From NCBI RefSeq assembly GCF_009193255.1, contig NZ_WACG01000001.1, forward strand, positions 496,001-560,000: DNA of 64,000 bases, in the 5' to 3' direction. This DNA comes from Arthrobacter koreensis (lineage in GTDB: Bacteria > Actinomycetota > Actinomycetes > Actinomycetales > Micrococcaceae). Position numbers and translations under genes: made by a program. Under the pieces are notes generated by a model. It saw only the letters and a program-made list of their open reading frames with translations, was not told the origin of the DNA and ran no database searches. Of this stretch, positions 46,439 to 55,392 are shown piece after piece. Positions within the stretch are counted from its first letter, which is position 1. Each line of letters opens with the position of its first letter.

Positions 46439-47521
46439 CTACAGCGCGCAGTTGATCAGCAGCGGTTCCGGGTGCAGCCGGATGCCAAAGCGCTGCTCGA
46501 CGCCGTCGGCAACCGCTCGGGCGACGGCGAGGAGGTCCTCGGCGGTGGCGCTGCCGCGGTTCGTCACGGCCAGGGTGTGCTTGGCGGACAGTGATGCCCG
46601 TCCGCCGGCGATGTCTTCCCCGGCGCTGCCCGGCAGGCCAAAGCCCTTGCCGAAACCGGCATGCTCAATCAGCCAGGCCGCGCTGAGCTTGACCTTGCCC
46701 GGCTCCGCCACCGGGTAGCGCGGAGCGTCCGCAGGGAGCCGGTCGGCGTCCGGGGCGGGAAGGATGGGGTTCGTGAAGAAGGACCCGGTGCTGTAGGTGT
46801 CCGGATCCGAGGGGTCCAGGACCATGCCCTTGCCGGCGCGCAGCCGCAGGACTTCCCGGCGGACGTCGGCGGTATCCGCGCTCTCCCCCACCTCAACGTT
46901 CAGGGCGCGGGCAAGCTCGGCGTAACGCACCGGAGCACTGGCGTTTGTCTTGGTCACGGCGAATTCGACGCTCAGGACTACGTAGCGCGGAGAGCCGTTT
47001 ACCGTGGTGCGCTTGAGCAGCGAATCCCGGTACCCGAATTCCAGGTCCGCTGCGCCGAAGCGGCGGCGGGCGCGTTCCCGGCGGTCCCAGGTGAGCACCG
47101 AGACAATGCTGTGGGAGACGTCCGAACCGTACGCACCCACGTTCTGCACCGGCGTCGCGCCTGCCAGCCCGGGAATCCCGGACAGCGCTTCAAGGCCTGA
47201 ATAGCCTTCGGTCACGGTCCTTGCCACCAGGTCATCCCATGGGTGGCCGGCCTGGACATCAACGACGGCGGTGCCGCCCTCGCCGTCCCGGAACTCAATG
47301 CCGCGGTTGCCGACGTGCACCACCGCGCCGTCAAAACCGGCGTCGGAGATGAGCAGGTTCGAACCCCCTCCCACGATCAGCAGGGGCTCCGACGCCTCAT
47401 CTGCCGCGCGGACCATCGAGATCAGTTCGTCAGGTGTTTCCGCGTTGAGGTAGCGGTACGCCGGCCCGCCCACGCGGGATGTCGTCAAGGATGCCAGCTG
47501 CATCGAGGTCAGGGCGCTCAC
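46439..47521 (-). CDS. murB: UDP-N-acetylenolpyruvoylglucosamine reductase
   Basis: Flavoenzyme reducing UDP-GlcNAc-enolpyruvate to UDP-MurNAc for peptidoglycan, 360 aa. FAD motifs LLIVGGGSNLLISD and GYSGLEALSGIPGLAGATPVQNVGAYG are clear; the late Ser in STGSFFTNP and the terminal LHPEPLLINC are as expected. The GTG start overlaps the hadB stop by 4 nt (GTGA), coupling cell-wall and acyl-chain genes. Confidence 0.96.
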   Translation of the reverse strand: MSALTSMQLASLTTSRVGGPAYRYLNAETPDELISMVRAADEASEPLLIVGGGSNLLISDAGFDGAVVHVGNRGIEFRDGEGGTAVVDVQAGHPWDDLVARTVTEGYSGLEALSGIPGLAGATPVQNVGAYGSDVSHSIVSVLTWDRRERARRRFGAADLEFGYRDSLLKRTTVNGSPRYVVLSVEFAVTKTNASAPVRYAELARALNVEVGESADTADVRREVLRLRAGKGMVLDPSDPDTYSTGSFFTNPILPAPDADRLPADAPRYPVAEPGKVKLSAAWLIEHAGFGKGFGLPGSAGEDIAGGRASLSAKHTLAVTNRGSATAEDLLAVARAVADGVEQRFGIRLHPEPLLINCAL

Positions 47522-47949
47522 CAGACCCGTACAACCGCCTGTGCCTTGACCAGAACTTTCTGGCCGTTGAAGGTCACTGTCAGGTCGATTCGTGCCGTGG
47601 AACTGTCCGCATCCACGGCTCCGACCACACCGGTGACTTCCACGACGGCGCCCGGAGTGCCGTCGACGTCTTCAACGGTCACGGGGCGGGTGAAGCGGGT
47701 CTGGTAATCCAGGACGGCTCCCGGATCCCCGATCCAATCGGTGACCAGCTGCACGGCCGCGCCCATGGTGAACATCCCGTGGGCAATAACGCCGGGAAGG
47801 TCCACGGAGCGGGCAAAGCGTTCGTTCCAGTGAATCGGGTTGAAATCTCCCGAGGCTCCGGCGTAACGGACCAGGTCCGCCCGGCTGACCTCAAGGGTGC
47901 TCCGGCCGATTTCCTGTCCGGGCTGCAGTTCGCTGAGTGCAATCGACAT
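47518..47949 (-). CDS. hadB: MaoC-like (R)-hydroxyacyl-ACP dehydratase, HadB type
   Basis: Hotdog-fold dehydratase of 143 aa. The catalytic hydratase-2 motif YAGASGDFNPIHWNE with Asp and His is at about residues 30-44, and GMFTMGA follows. In mycobacteria HadB is the catalytic partner of HadA in FAS-II. It starts 2 nt below hadA and overlaps murB, so hadA-hadB-murB forms one coupled unit. Actual substrate in a non-mycolate bacterium is uncertain. Confidence 0.88.
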   Translation of the reverse strand: MSIALSELQPGQEIGRSTLEVSRADLVRYAGASGDFNPIHWNERFARSVDLPGVIAHGMFTMGAAVQLVTDWIGDPGAVLDYQTRFTRPVTVEDVDGTPGAVVEVTGVVGAVDADSSTARIDLTVTFNGQKVLVKAQAVVRVW

Positions 47950-47951
47950 GG

Positions 47952-48401
47952 CTACTGGCCCTCTCCCCGGACGAGGATCGATGAGAGTGTGGTGGCAACC
48001 TTCTCGCCTTCCACGGTGGAGATTTCCGCGCGGGTGGTGATCAGGGCACCGTCGCCCATGGCCCGCACGTTGTCCACGTGCAGTTCAGCCAGCAGTTCAT
48101 CCCCCGCCACGATGGGACGGTGGTGGGTGAAGCGCTGGTCCGCGTGGACCACCCGGGAGAAGTCGATGCCGGCGCCGGGGTCCCGGATCAGCTGTGCGTC
48201 AGCCTGCTGGGCCACGATGATGGCGAAGGTGGGAGGGGCTACCAGGTCTGCGTATCCCAGCTTCTGCGCTGCCGCGATCTCGAAGTGGGCCGGGCTGGTC
48301 GCCTTCACGGCCCGGGCGAACTCCCGGATCTTTTCCCGTCCTACCTGGTAGGACTCTCCGGCCGGATAGCTCCGGCCGGCCAGCTCGGGGTTGATGCTCA
48401 T
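47952..48401 (-). CDS. hadA: MaoC-like dehydratase, HadA type
   Basis: Partner subunit of 149 aa of the HadAB type. The hotdog core (AQKLGYADLVAPPTFAIIVAQQ, about 45-66) lacks the catalytic Asp/His pattern found in HadB, as is normal for HadA. The HRRF-like HADQRFTHHRPIVAGDELLAE follows. Its 5' end overlaps the small membrane gene upstream by 4 nt. Confidence 0.88.
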   Translation of the reverse strand: MSINPELAGRSYPAGESYQVGREKIREFARAVKATSPAHFEIAAAQKLGYADLVAPPTFAIIVAQQADAQLIRDPGAGIDFSRVVHADQRFTHHRPIVAGDELLAELHVDNVRAMGDGALITTRAEISTVEGEKVATTLSSILVRGEGQ

Positions 48402-48628
48402 TGGTTTCCCTTCATCCGGCGGCGGGCGTCGCGGGCTCGCACCACCATACCGCTCAGGTGCGTGCTCATGCCCACCACAATCACCGGCAGGGCAAGGTAC
48501 ATGATGATCTGCTGGTTGGTCACGGCGCCCAGGATGACCATGAGGATGCCGGCGCCGGTCACCGAGAGCGCGATGACTACGAGCCGGCGGTAGAGCGGCG
48601 AACCGGTTTCCCAGGGGGTGTTAAGCAT
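48398..48628 (-). CDS. small membrane protein upstream of hadAB-murB
   Basis: Protein of 76 aa with two hydrophobic helices (LVVIALSVTGAGILMVILGA and MYLALPVIVVGMSTHLSGMV) and a basic C-terminus RARDARRRMKGNQ. TATTCT lies 6 nt before the ATG at 48628, so leaderless. It overlaps hadA by ATGA and is the first gene of the unit. No family is recognised. Confidence 0.75.
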   Translation of the reverse strand: MLNTPWETGSPLYRRLVVIALSVTGAGILMVILGAVTNQQIIMYLALPVIVVGMSTHLSGMVVRARDARRRMKGNQ

Positions 48629-48674
48629 GGCTACAGAATACAGTCGCGGCGCTGCAGGCACCGAAACGGACCTC

Positions 48675-49583
48675 TCAGAACAGCTGCTGCTGGAGGGCGG
48701 GCAGCTCGGTGCGGAAGTCGCCGAATTCGATTCGCTGGCCTTTCAGGGCGGTGAGGTCCGCCAGGAAACGCAGGCCGGGATCATCCGTGGCTGCGAGTGC
48801 GGTGCTGCCCAGCATGCCGAAGATCACCAGTCCGTGTTCGCCGGCAGCCAGTCCAAGCGGGTAGGGCGCCGGTGCCGGCTCCGCCAGGACCGTGCCGAAG
48901 GCTTTCGGACGCTCCCAGGTGTCCTTCACTACCTCGAAGCCCTCGGGGTTGAGGTTGAACAGGACTGCCCGGGCGGCGTCGGCGTGGGTCGCGTTGATGG
49001 CGTCCAGCTCGTCATACGGCAGCGGAGCCGCCAGGGCCGCACACTTGTGGCCGGAACGGACGGCCTGCGGCAGGCCGAGGGTGCCGGAGACCTCGTCTTC
49101 GAGCACCCGGACCTGCTGGCCGTTGGCGGCGCGGGCCACGTACCGGGCGGCGAGCGCCCCCTGTTCGGTGAGGCGCAGGGCCTTCCGCCGGTCCGCGGCG
49201 GTTCCAACCTTGGTGGTCCCGTCCGCGAAGGTGGCGATGTACAGCCACTGCGGCCGGGCCAGGTAATTCTTCAGTCCGGCTGGAACGTCACCGCCGCGGT
49301 GGCTGTTGTGTACCAGCCGTCCCTCATCCTGGAAGAAGCACCGCTTGCACTGGTAGCCCCGCTCTGCGGGCGCCTGTGCCGGACAGGGCTGGGCGGTGCG
49401 TCCCTCGTCGCCGAGCAGCTCATAACCCAGGCAGTAGCGCGCGGCTTCGGAACGGACCCGGAAGCGCAGCTGGGTTCCTGGATCCAGTCTCAGCGTGGAC
49501 CGTCCGTCGGGCTGGAACAGCCGGAGAAAAGCGCCGTCGCCGTCCCACGCCGTGCCGCCGCAGAGATACATGGCGTGAGTCAT
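48675..49583 (-). CDS. DUF2797-like protein
   Basis: Protein of 302 aa resembling DUF2797: CPAQAPAERGYQCKRCFFQDEG near residue 67-88 may hold a zinc site, and ARPQWLYIATFADGTTKVGTA is typical of that family. Function is not known. ATG 49583 has GGAGG at 9 nt. It is transcribed towards the hadAB unit but separated by 46 nt. Confidence 0.7.
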   Translation of the reverse strand: MTHAMYLCGGTAWDGDGAFLRLFQPDGRSTLRLDPGTQLRFRVRSEAARYCLGYELLGDEGRTAQPCPAQAPAERGYQCKRCFFQDEGRLVHNSHRGGDVPAGLKNYLARPQWLYIATFADGTTKVGTAADRRKALRLTEQGALAARYVARAANGQQVRVLEDEVSGTLGLPQAVRSGHKCAALAAPLPYDELDAINATHADAARAVLFNLNPEGFEVVKDTWERPKAFGTVLAEPAPAPYPLGLAAGEHGLVIFGMLGSTALAATDDPGLRFLADLTALKGQRIEFGDFRTELPALQQQLF

Positions 49584-49653
49584 TGAGCGGAGCCTCCGGG
49601 AGCTAGGGGTGCCTGTTCACGGTACCGCACCTGTCTGGGAGCCCCGGCAGGAG

Positions 49654-51132
49654 CTATGCAGGGTTGCCGCCGCGCAGGTAGACCGTGGTGGTGTGGGTGA
49701 AGAATTCCTTGGCGGACTGCCCCTGTTCCTTCGGCCCGTACCCGGATTTCCTTGCCCCGCCGAACGGAACGTGGGGATCAGCTCCGGCGGATTCGGAGTT
49801 CACATGCAGGATTCCGACGTCGATCCCCTCCACGGCCTCGAGCACCCGGGTGACGTCCTGGGTAAAGACGGCGGCGGACAGCCCGTACTCGCCCTGTCCT
49901 GCCCATTCAAACGCCTGGGCGGCATCAGCGGCCCTCCGGACGGCGAGAACCGGGCCGAAGAATTCATCGGTCCAGGCGGGGTTCGCCTCGGCATCCGCCT
50001 GGCCTGCCGGCAGTTCGAGGATGGTGGGCGGAATGAACGCATCGCCGGCTTCTTCGGGCAGGACGCCCTGGAACACCAGTGTTGCGCCGCCGGCTAGCGC
50101 CTCATCGATTCCCCGGCGGACGCCGTCCGCAGCAGAGGCTGAAACCAGCGGTCCCATCAGGACTGACGGGTCAACAGGATCCCCGGTGCTCCAGTTCTGC
50201 AGCCGGGAGGTCAGTCGGGCCAGGAAGTCATCCGCCACCGAATCCTGGAGGACCAGCCGGGAAGTGGCGGTGCATTTCTGCCCCGTTGACCGGAAGGCAC
50301 CGAACATCACCTGCTCGGCAGCCAGGTCCAGATCCGCGCCCGCCAGGACAACGGCCGCATTCTTGCCGCCCATCTCAGCCTGCACCGGCACCCCGCGTCC
50401 GGCGCCCGCCGCAGCGAGGCGGCGGCCCACTCCGGTGGATCCCGTGAACGTCAGCCCGTCCAGCAGCGGGTGCTCCACCAGTTCCGTCCCCAGCGCGCCC
50501 GGCCCCATCACCAGGTTCAGCACGCCCTTGGGCAGGCCGGCACCGTCCAGTACCTCGGCCAGGCGCTGGGCCAGGAGGGGAACCGTGCTGGCAGGCTTCC
50601 AGACCACGGTGTTCCCGTACACCAGCGCGGGGGCAATCTTCCAGGCCGGGATGGCGATGGGGAAGTTGAAGGGCGTTACGACGCCGACGACGCCCAGCGG
50701 TTTGCGGACCACCAGGATCTGTTCGCCCCGTCGTGGGGAGGAAAAGACCTCTCCCGCCGGCCGGTCCCCTTCATTGCCGTAATAGCGCAGGATCTGCGCG
50801 GCGCGGGCCACTTCCCCCCGGCCCTCGGCCAGGGTCTTGCCCTCCTCCCGGGCGAGTTCAAGCCCGAGTTCCCCCGCAGAGCCTTCCAGCAGCGCGGCCG
50901 CACGCAGCAGGACCGCCCCGCGTTCGTGCATGGGGACCGCGGACCACGCCGGTGCCGCCGCGGAGGCTGCCGCAACGGCACGCTCCAGCTGCTCCGCGGT
51001 AGCCTGCCGTCCGGCAGCCACGGTCTCCCCGGGCCTGGCCGGATTATCCGAGGCCAGCCCGGCGCCGTCGCCGTCTTCCCACTTGCCTGCGATGAACTGC
51101 CGCAGGGCCGCGGCGGGGATGGTGTGGGGCAA
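49654..51132 (-). CDS. aldehyde dehydrogenase family protein
   Basis: NAD(P)-dependent aldehyde dehydrogenase of 492 aa with catalytic Cys287 (STGQKCTATS), general base Glu253 (QAEMGGKNAAV) and the cofactor loop GSTGVGRRLA. TTG 51132 has AGGAGA upstream. It follows gcdH after 36 nt, suggesting glutarate semialdehyde or a related oxo-acid semialdehyde as substrate, but sequence alone does not decide this. Confidence 0.88.
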   Translation of the reverse strand: MPHTIPAAALRQFIAGKWEDGDGAGLASDNPARPGETVAAGRQATAEQLERAVAAASAAAPAWSAVPMHERGAVLLRAAALLEGSAGELGLELAREEGKTLAEGRGEVARAAQILRYYGNEGDRPAGEVFSSPRRGEQILVVRKPLGVVGVVTPFNFPIAIPAWKIAPALVYGNTVVWKPASTVPLLAQRLAEVLDGAGLPKGVLNLVMGPGALGTELVEHPLLDGLTFTGSTGVGRRLAAAGAGRGVPVQAEMGGKNAAVVLAGADLDLAAEQVMFGAFRSTGQKCTATSRLVLQDSVADDFLARLTSRLQNWSTGDPVDPSVLMGPLVSASAADGVRRGIDEALAGGATLVFQGVLPEEAGDAFIPPTILELPAGQADAEANPAWTDEFFGPVLAVRRAADAAQAFEWAGQGEYGLSAAVFTQDVTRVLEAVEGIDVGILHVNSESAGADPHVPFGGARKSGYGPKEQGQSAKEFFTHTTTVYLRGGNPA

Positions 51133-51168
51133 GGACTTCTCCTGTGTTCGGTGGACCGGCGGACCGGG

Positions 51169-52359
51169 CTAGCGGAAGGCGGGGACGCCGGTGAGGTGCT
51201 GGCCGAGGATGAGCGTGTGCACCTCGTCCGTGCCCTCGTACGTCCGCACGGATTCAAGGTTGTTCGCGTGGCGCAGCGGCGAGTAGTCCAGGGTGATTCC
51301 GTTGCCGCCGAGGATGGTCCGGGCTTCACGGGCGATGGCGATCGCTTCCCGGACGTTGTTCAGCTTGCCCACCGAGATCTGGTGGTTCTGCAGCGTGCCG
51401 GCGTCCTTGAGCCTGCCCAGGTGCAGTGCGAGCAGGAATCCTTTGTTGATCTCCAGGGCCATGTCCACCAGCTTCTGCTGGGTCAGCTGGTAACCCGCCA
51501 GCGGCTTGTCGAACTGCAGGCGGTCCCTGGAGTAGGCCAGGGCGGCTTCGAAGGAGTCCCTGGCCGCCCCCATGGACCCCCAGATGATGCCGTAGCGCGC
51601 TTCATTGAGGCAGGAGAACGGTCCGCGCAGGCCGCGGGCTCCGGGAAGCACTGCGTGCGCCGGCAGCCGCACGTCACTGAGTTCGATCTCGCACTGGATG
51701 CTGGCACGCATGGAGAGCTTCGGCTCGATGGGGACGGCGGTGAACCCGGCAGTCCCGGTGGGCACCACGAAGCCGCGGATACCCTCCTCGGTCTGCGCCC
51801 AGATCACGGCCACCGAGGCGACGTTGGCGAGTCCAATCCACCGCTTGGTCCCGTTGAGGACCCAGTCCTCGCCATCCCGCCGCGCGAAGGTCTTCATGGC
51901 CGAGGGGTCGGAGCCCGCGGTGGGTTCGGTCAGCCCGAAGCAGCCGATCTCCTCGCCCTTGGCCATACCCGGCAGCCAGCGTGACTTCTGCTCCTCGGAC
52001 CCCCACTTGGAGATGGCGCTCATGGCCAGCGAGCCCTGCACGGAGACGAAGGTGCGCAGTCCGGAGTCACCGGCCTCCAGCTCGGCTCCGGCCAGCCCGT
52101 ATTCTACGGCGGAACGCCCCGCGCAGCCGTAGCCGTGCAGGTGCATTCCCAGCAGTCCGAGCTTTCCCATCTCCGGCACAATCTCCAGCGGGAAATGGGC
52201 GGCTTCGAACCAGCCGGCGATGTTGGGGCGGATCGCCTCGTCCACGAAGGAGCGGACCTTGGCCCGCAGCGCCAGTTCGTCACTGCTGAGCAGTGAATCG
52301 AAGCTGATGAGGTCTGCCGGTTCCAGGGTTTCCGCGGGCGGGACTGCTGTGGTGCTCAT
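51169..52359 (-). CDS. gcdH: glutaryl-CoA dehydrogenase
   Basis: Acyl-CoA dehydrogenase of 396 aa that oxidises and decarboxylates glutaryl-CoA to crotonyl-CoA. The catalytic Glu375 stands in RTYEGTDEVHTL as in GCDH, and FAD motifs CFGLTEPTAGSDPSAMKT and IGLANVASVAVIWAQT match the family. ATG 52359 follows AGAGAAGAG; the upstream frame from 52470 covers the divergent promoter. A CoA-transferase and PucR regulator neighbour it, supporting a lysine/glutarate route. Confidence 0.9.
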   Translation of the reverse strand: MSTTAVPPAETLEPADLISFDSLLSSDELALRAKVRSFVDEAIRPNIAGWFEAAHFPLEIVPEMGKLGLLGMHLHGYGCAGRSAVEYGLAGAELEAGDSGLRTFVSVQGSLAMSAISKWGSEEQKSRWLPGMAKGEEIGCFGLTEPTAGSDPSAMKTFARRDGEDWVLNGTKRWIGLANVASVAVIWAQTEEGIRGFVVPTGTAGFTAVPIEPKLSMRASIQCEIELSDVRLPAHAVLPGARGLRGPFSCLNEARYGIIWGSMGAARDSFEAALAYSRDRLQFDKPLAGYQLTQQKLVDMALEINKGFLLALHLGRLKDAGTLQNHQISVGKLNNVREAIAIAREARTILGGNGITLDYSPLRHANNLESVRTYEGTDEVHTLILGQHLTGVPAFR

Positions 52360-52516
52360 GGCGCTCTTCTCTCTCGGGTTGACGGCTGTGGAGACTGCCC
52401 TCGCCGGGTCTGGGCATGGCAGGCTCCAAGGTCTTGAGGACACGCTACGGAGGCCTGCGACATGCGTCATTGAGCATTTGGCCCAACGGGGCTGCGGATA
52501 CCGGATGATTTATCCC
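52360..52516. promoter_or_regulatory. divergent promoter region of gcdH and pucR
   Basis: The 157-nt gap between divergent gcdH and pucR-like genes should hold both promoters and the PucR operator. TTTGG-CCCAA around 52480 is a small near-palindrome; I see no convincing box otherwise. Confidence 0.4.
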
Positions 52517-54007
52517 ATGGTTTCCCTTTCTGAGCTTTGTGCCGTCCTCGGAACCGATCTGGTGCCGGTCAACAGGCGCTCCTTTCCGGCCCGGGAACTG
52601 ACCGGCGTCCATGTGTCGGAACTGGAGGACCCCACGCCCTACCTGGACGGCGGGGAACTGCTGCTCACCACGGGCATGCCGCTGGGCGGAAGTCCCGCAG
52701 CCACCGCCCGCTATGTAGACCGGCTGCGCGCCAGGGGAGTCCATGCGCTCGGTATCGGGCTGGGGCCCTGGCTTACCGAAGTTCCGAACTTCCTCTCCGA
52801 AGCCTGCGACGAGGCGCAGATCCACCTGCTGGCAGTGCCCGACGGCGTGCCCTTCCAGAACGTGTCCCGCTCCTTCTGGCGGCTTTCGTCCCGCAGCGGC
52901 GAGGCCGAGCTGCTGGGCAGCCTCGGAACCCAGACGTCCCTCGCCCAGGCGGCCATGCGCCCCGGGGGCGCCGCCGCCGTCATCCGCGGACTCGCCCAGG
53001 CCCTGGGCGGATGGGCGGCGTTCCTGCCCTCGGACGCTGAACCGGAGCGGTACTGGCCGGAGAGCACCGGCGCGCTGCTCCCCCTGCTGCGTGAGGAGAC
53101 CATTCGGCTGAACCGGGCCGGCACGCATTCGGCCGCGACCTTCGAACTCCACGGCCAGCCGGTGGTGGAGTACCCCATCGCCGCCGGCGGGCGGATCCAC
53201 GGCTTCCTCGCGGTGGGGCCCGGCCGGAAGCTCGCTGCACCGGACCGGCAGGTCATCATGACCGTCTGCACGCTCCTGGCGCTGAAGGCCCGGCAGCGGG
53301 AGGCAGCGTCCAGCGCCGCAGCCGTGCTGGAAACCGCTGTCGCCAAGCTGGTGCTCCACGGACACACAGAGGCGGCCCGCATCCTGGCTGAAGATGCGGG
53401 ACATCCCGAGCTGCCGCGCCGCGTTCGGGTCCTGGCGCTGAGGGCCGGAGAGCCTGCGGCCCCTGAACAACTGGTGGCCGCGGCACCGGCCCTTGTGCCG
53501 GCGCCCGGTGTGCAGCCGGTCCCTGAGACGGTTTCACACTGCACCCTCCGCCACGAACGGGACGGGGTGCTCTACGTCCTGCTGCCGGAAAGCGAAAGCC
53601 AGCTTCCCCGCACGGAGGCTTTCCCTGCACCACCAGCCCCGGACGGCGCCGGCGCCGTCAGCGATCCGCTCACCCTCTCCGAGGTGCCGGGGGTCCTGGC
53701 CGGACTCCGGCGGGCGCTGGACCAGGCACCGGCCGGAACCCTTGCGGGACTGGCCGCACCCGCCAGCGCTGCAGCACAGGTGTGGGTGCAAGCCCTGGCT
53801 GCTTATGCCCGCGCCGACCTGCTGGGTACCGTTACCGAATACCTGCGTCACCGGGGCCACTGGGAAAACGCGTCGCGGGCCCTGGGCATCCACCGCAATT
53901 CCCTCCGGCACCGGATGGCACTCGCCTCGTCCCTGCTCGGCGTTGACCTGGATGACCCGGATGTCTTCGCCCCGCTGTGGCTGGAGCTGCGTCAGCGCCA
54001 GGGGTAG
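52517..54007 (+). CDS. PucR-family transcriptional regulator
   Basis: Regulator of 496 aa from the ATG at 52517 (ATG 52505 also possible). The N-terminal PucR domain spans about 1-120 (MVSLSELCAVLGTDLVPV ... GELLLTTGMPLGG), and the C-terminal HTH_30 (about 455-495) has HWENASRALGIHRNSLRHRM. PucR proteins activate catabolic operons. Divergent to gcdH and overlapping the convergent CoA-transferase gene by 16 nt, it probably controls glutarate catabolism. Confidence 0.88.
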   Translation: MVSLSELCAVLGTDLVPVNRRSFPARELTGVHVSELEDPTPYLDGGELLLTTGMPLGGSPAATARYVDRLRARGVHALGIGLGPWLTEVPNFLSEACDEAQIHLLAVPDGVPFQNVSRSFWRLSSRSGEAELLGSLGTQTSLAQAAMRPGGAAAVIRGLAQALGGWAAFLPSDAEPERYWPESTGALLPLLREETIRLNRAGTHSAATFELHGQPVVEYPIAAGGRIHGFLAVGPGRKLAAPDRQVIMTVCTLLALKARQREAASSAAAVLETAVAKLVLHGHTEAARILAEDAGHPELPRRVRVLALRAGEPAAPEQLVAAAPALVPAPGVQPVPETVSHCTLRHERDGVLYVLLPESESQLPRTEAFPAPPAPDGAGAVSDPLTLSEVPGVLAGLRRALDQAPAGTLAGLAAPASAAAQVWVQALAAYARADLLGTVTEYLRHRGHWENASRALGIHRNSLRHRMALASSLLGVDLDDPDVFAPLWLELRQRQG

Positions 54008-55206
54008 CCGCGGGTATCCGTACGTCCGGGCGCCGGTTCCTGCAGCCATTTCAGGACGTCTTCCGTGTGCTGTCCGAGCCTGGGCGGAGCATCCGTCCGC
54101 GGAGCCAGGGCAGGTTCCCACTGGGCAGGGTGGCGGATCTGCCGCCCGGCCGGAGCGCCGTCGGCATCCGTCAGTTCAAGCACCGGGTCCAGGCCGAGCG
54201 ACTCGGCGTACGCGATCCCCTCGTCGATGCCGGCAACTTTGCCTGCAGGCACTCCTGCCCGGGTGAGGCGTTCCTGCCAGTGCGCGGCCGGCGCAGCGGC
54301 GAGGTACTTTTCCAGCAGGGGAATCAGTTCTTCCCGGTGCTGCACCCGGGCACTGTTGGTGGCGAACCGTTCATCCTGGGCCAGGCCGGGAGCACCCAGT
54401 TCGCGGGCCAGCCGGGCGAACTGCAGGTCGTTGCCGCACGCCACCGCCAGCGGGACGTCAGCGCAGTCCAGCAGCTGATACGGAACTATCGAGGGATGGG
54501 CGTTGCCCATCCGGGCCGGAACCACGCCGGCTCCCAGGAAGGCCTGCGCCTGATTGGCCAGCGCCCCCTGCAGGCTGGAGAGCAGGTTGAGCCGGACGTG
54601 GGTCCCCCGGCCGGTCACGCGGCGGGAAAGCAGTGCCGCGAGCACCGCCGTCGCGGCGTCCTTGGCGGTGAGCACATCCACCAGGGCTACCCCGGCTTTC
54701 ATGGGCGTTCCGCCGGGCTCTCCCGTGACGCTCATGAGCCCGCCCAGGGCCTGGACCACAAAGTCGTAGCCCGGCAGGTCACGGCCACCCCCGTCGCCGA
54801 AGCCGGAGATTGACGCGTACACGAGGCCGGGGTTCGCTTTGCTCAGGTCTGCGTAGCCCAGGCCCAGTTTGCCGAGTCCCCCGGGCTTGAAGTTTTCCAC
54901 CAGCACGTCCGCGCGCAGGGCCAGTTCCCGCGCGAGCTGGATGCCCTGCGCGTCCGCCAGGTCAAGGCAGACCGATTCCTTGTTCCGGTTCACTGCTTCG
55001 AAGTACGTGGCACCGGTACCGGAGAAGGGCGGCCCCCAGCTGCGTGTGTCATCCCCGGTTCCCGGACGTTCAACCTTGATGACGCGGGCTCCGAGGTCCG
55101 CCAGGGTCATGGTGCACAGCGGACCGGCAAGGACCCGGGAGAAGTCAGCCACCAGGATTCCCTCGAGCGGCCGCTGGACCTCCGGCGTCGTGTCGCTGCT
55201 GGTCAC
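53992..55206 (-). CDS. CaiB/BaiF family CoA-transferase
   Basis: Family III CoA-transferase of 404 aa. Catalytic Asp177 lies in GVALVDVLTAKDA; the ADFSRVLAGPLCTM N-terminus and the NRNKESVCLDL block are typical. With gcdH two genes away and facing a PucR gene, succinyl-CoA (or acetyl-CoA):glutarate CoA-transfer is a likely role. GTG 55206 has AAGGGGGAA upstream. Other dicarboxylates are possible substrates. Confidence 0.9.
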   Translation of the reverse strand: MTSSDTTPEVQRPLEGILVADFSRVLAGPLCTMTLADLGARVIKVERPGTGDDTRSWGPPFSGTGATYFEAVNRNKESVCLDLADAQGIQLARELALRADVLVENFKPGGLGKLGLGYADLSKANPGLVYASISGFGDGGGRDLPGYDFVVQALGGLMSVTGEPGGTPMKAGVALVDVLTAKDAATAVLAALLSRRVTGRGTHVRLNLLSSLQGALANQAQAFLGAGVVPARMGNAHPSIVPYQLLDCADVPLAVACGNDLQFARLARELGAPGLAQDERFATNSARVQHREELIPLLEKYLAAAPAAHWQERLTRAGVPAGKVAGIDEGIAYAESLGLDPVLELTDADGAPAGRQIRHPAQWEPALAPRTDAPPRLGQHTEDVLKWLQEPAPGRTDTRGYPWR

Positions 55207-55392
55207 GGATGAATTCCCCCTTGGTTCGAATCTGCGTCAGACTCCACGGCTTCCCCCACCCTAGGTACTTTGGGCCGGGAGAACCGGGTCATCTCATCCA
55301 AACCGCCGGGTCAACACGCACAGAAGCGCTGCAGACAGCACTCCGCCCCGGATGCCTGCTGGCTTCCGGGGCGGAGTGGGAAAGGGGAAACG

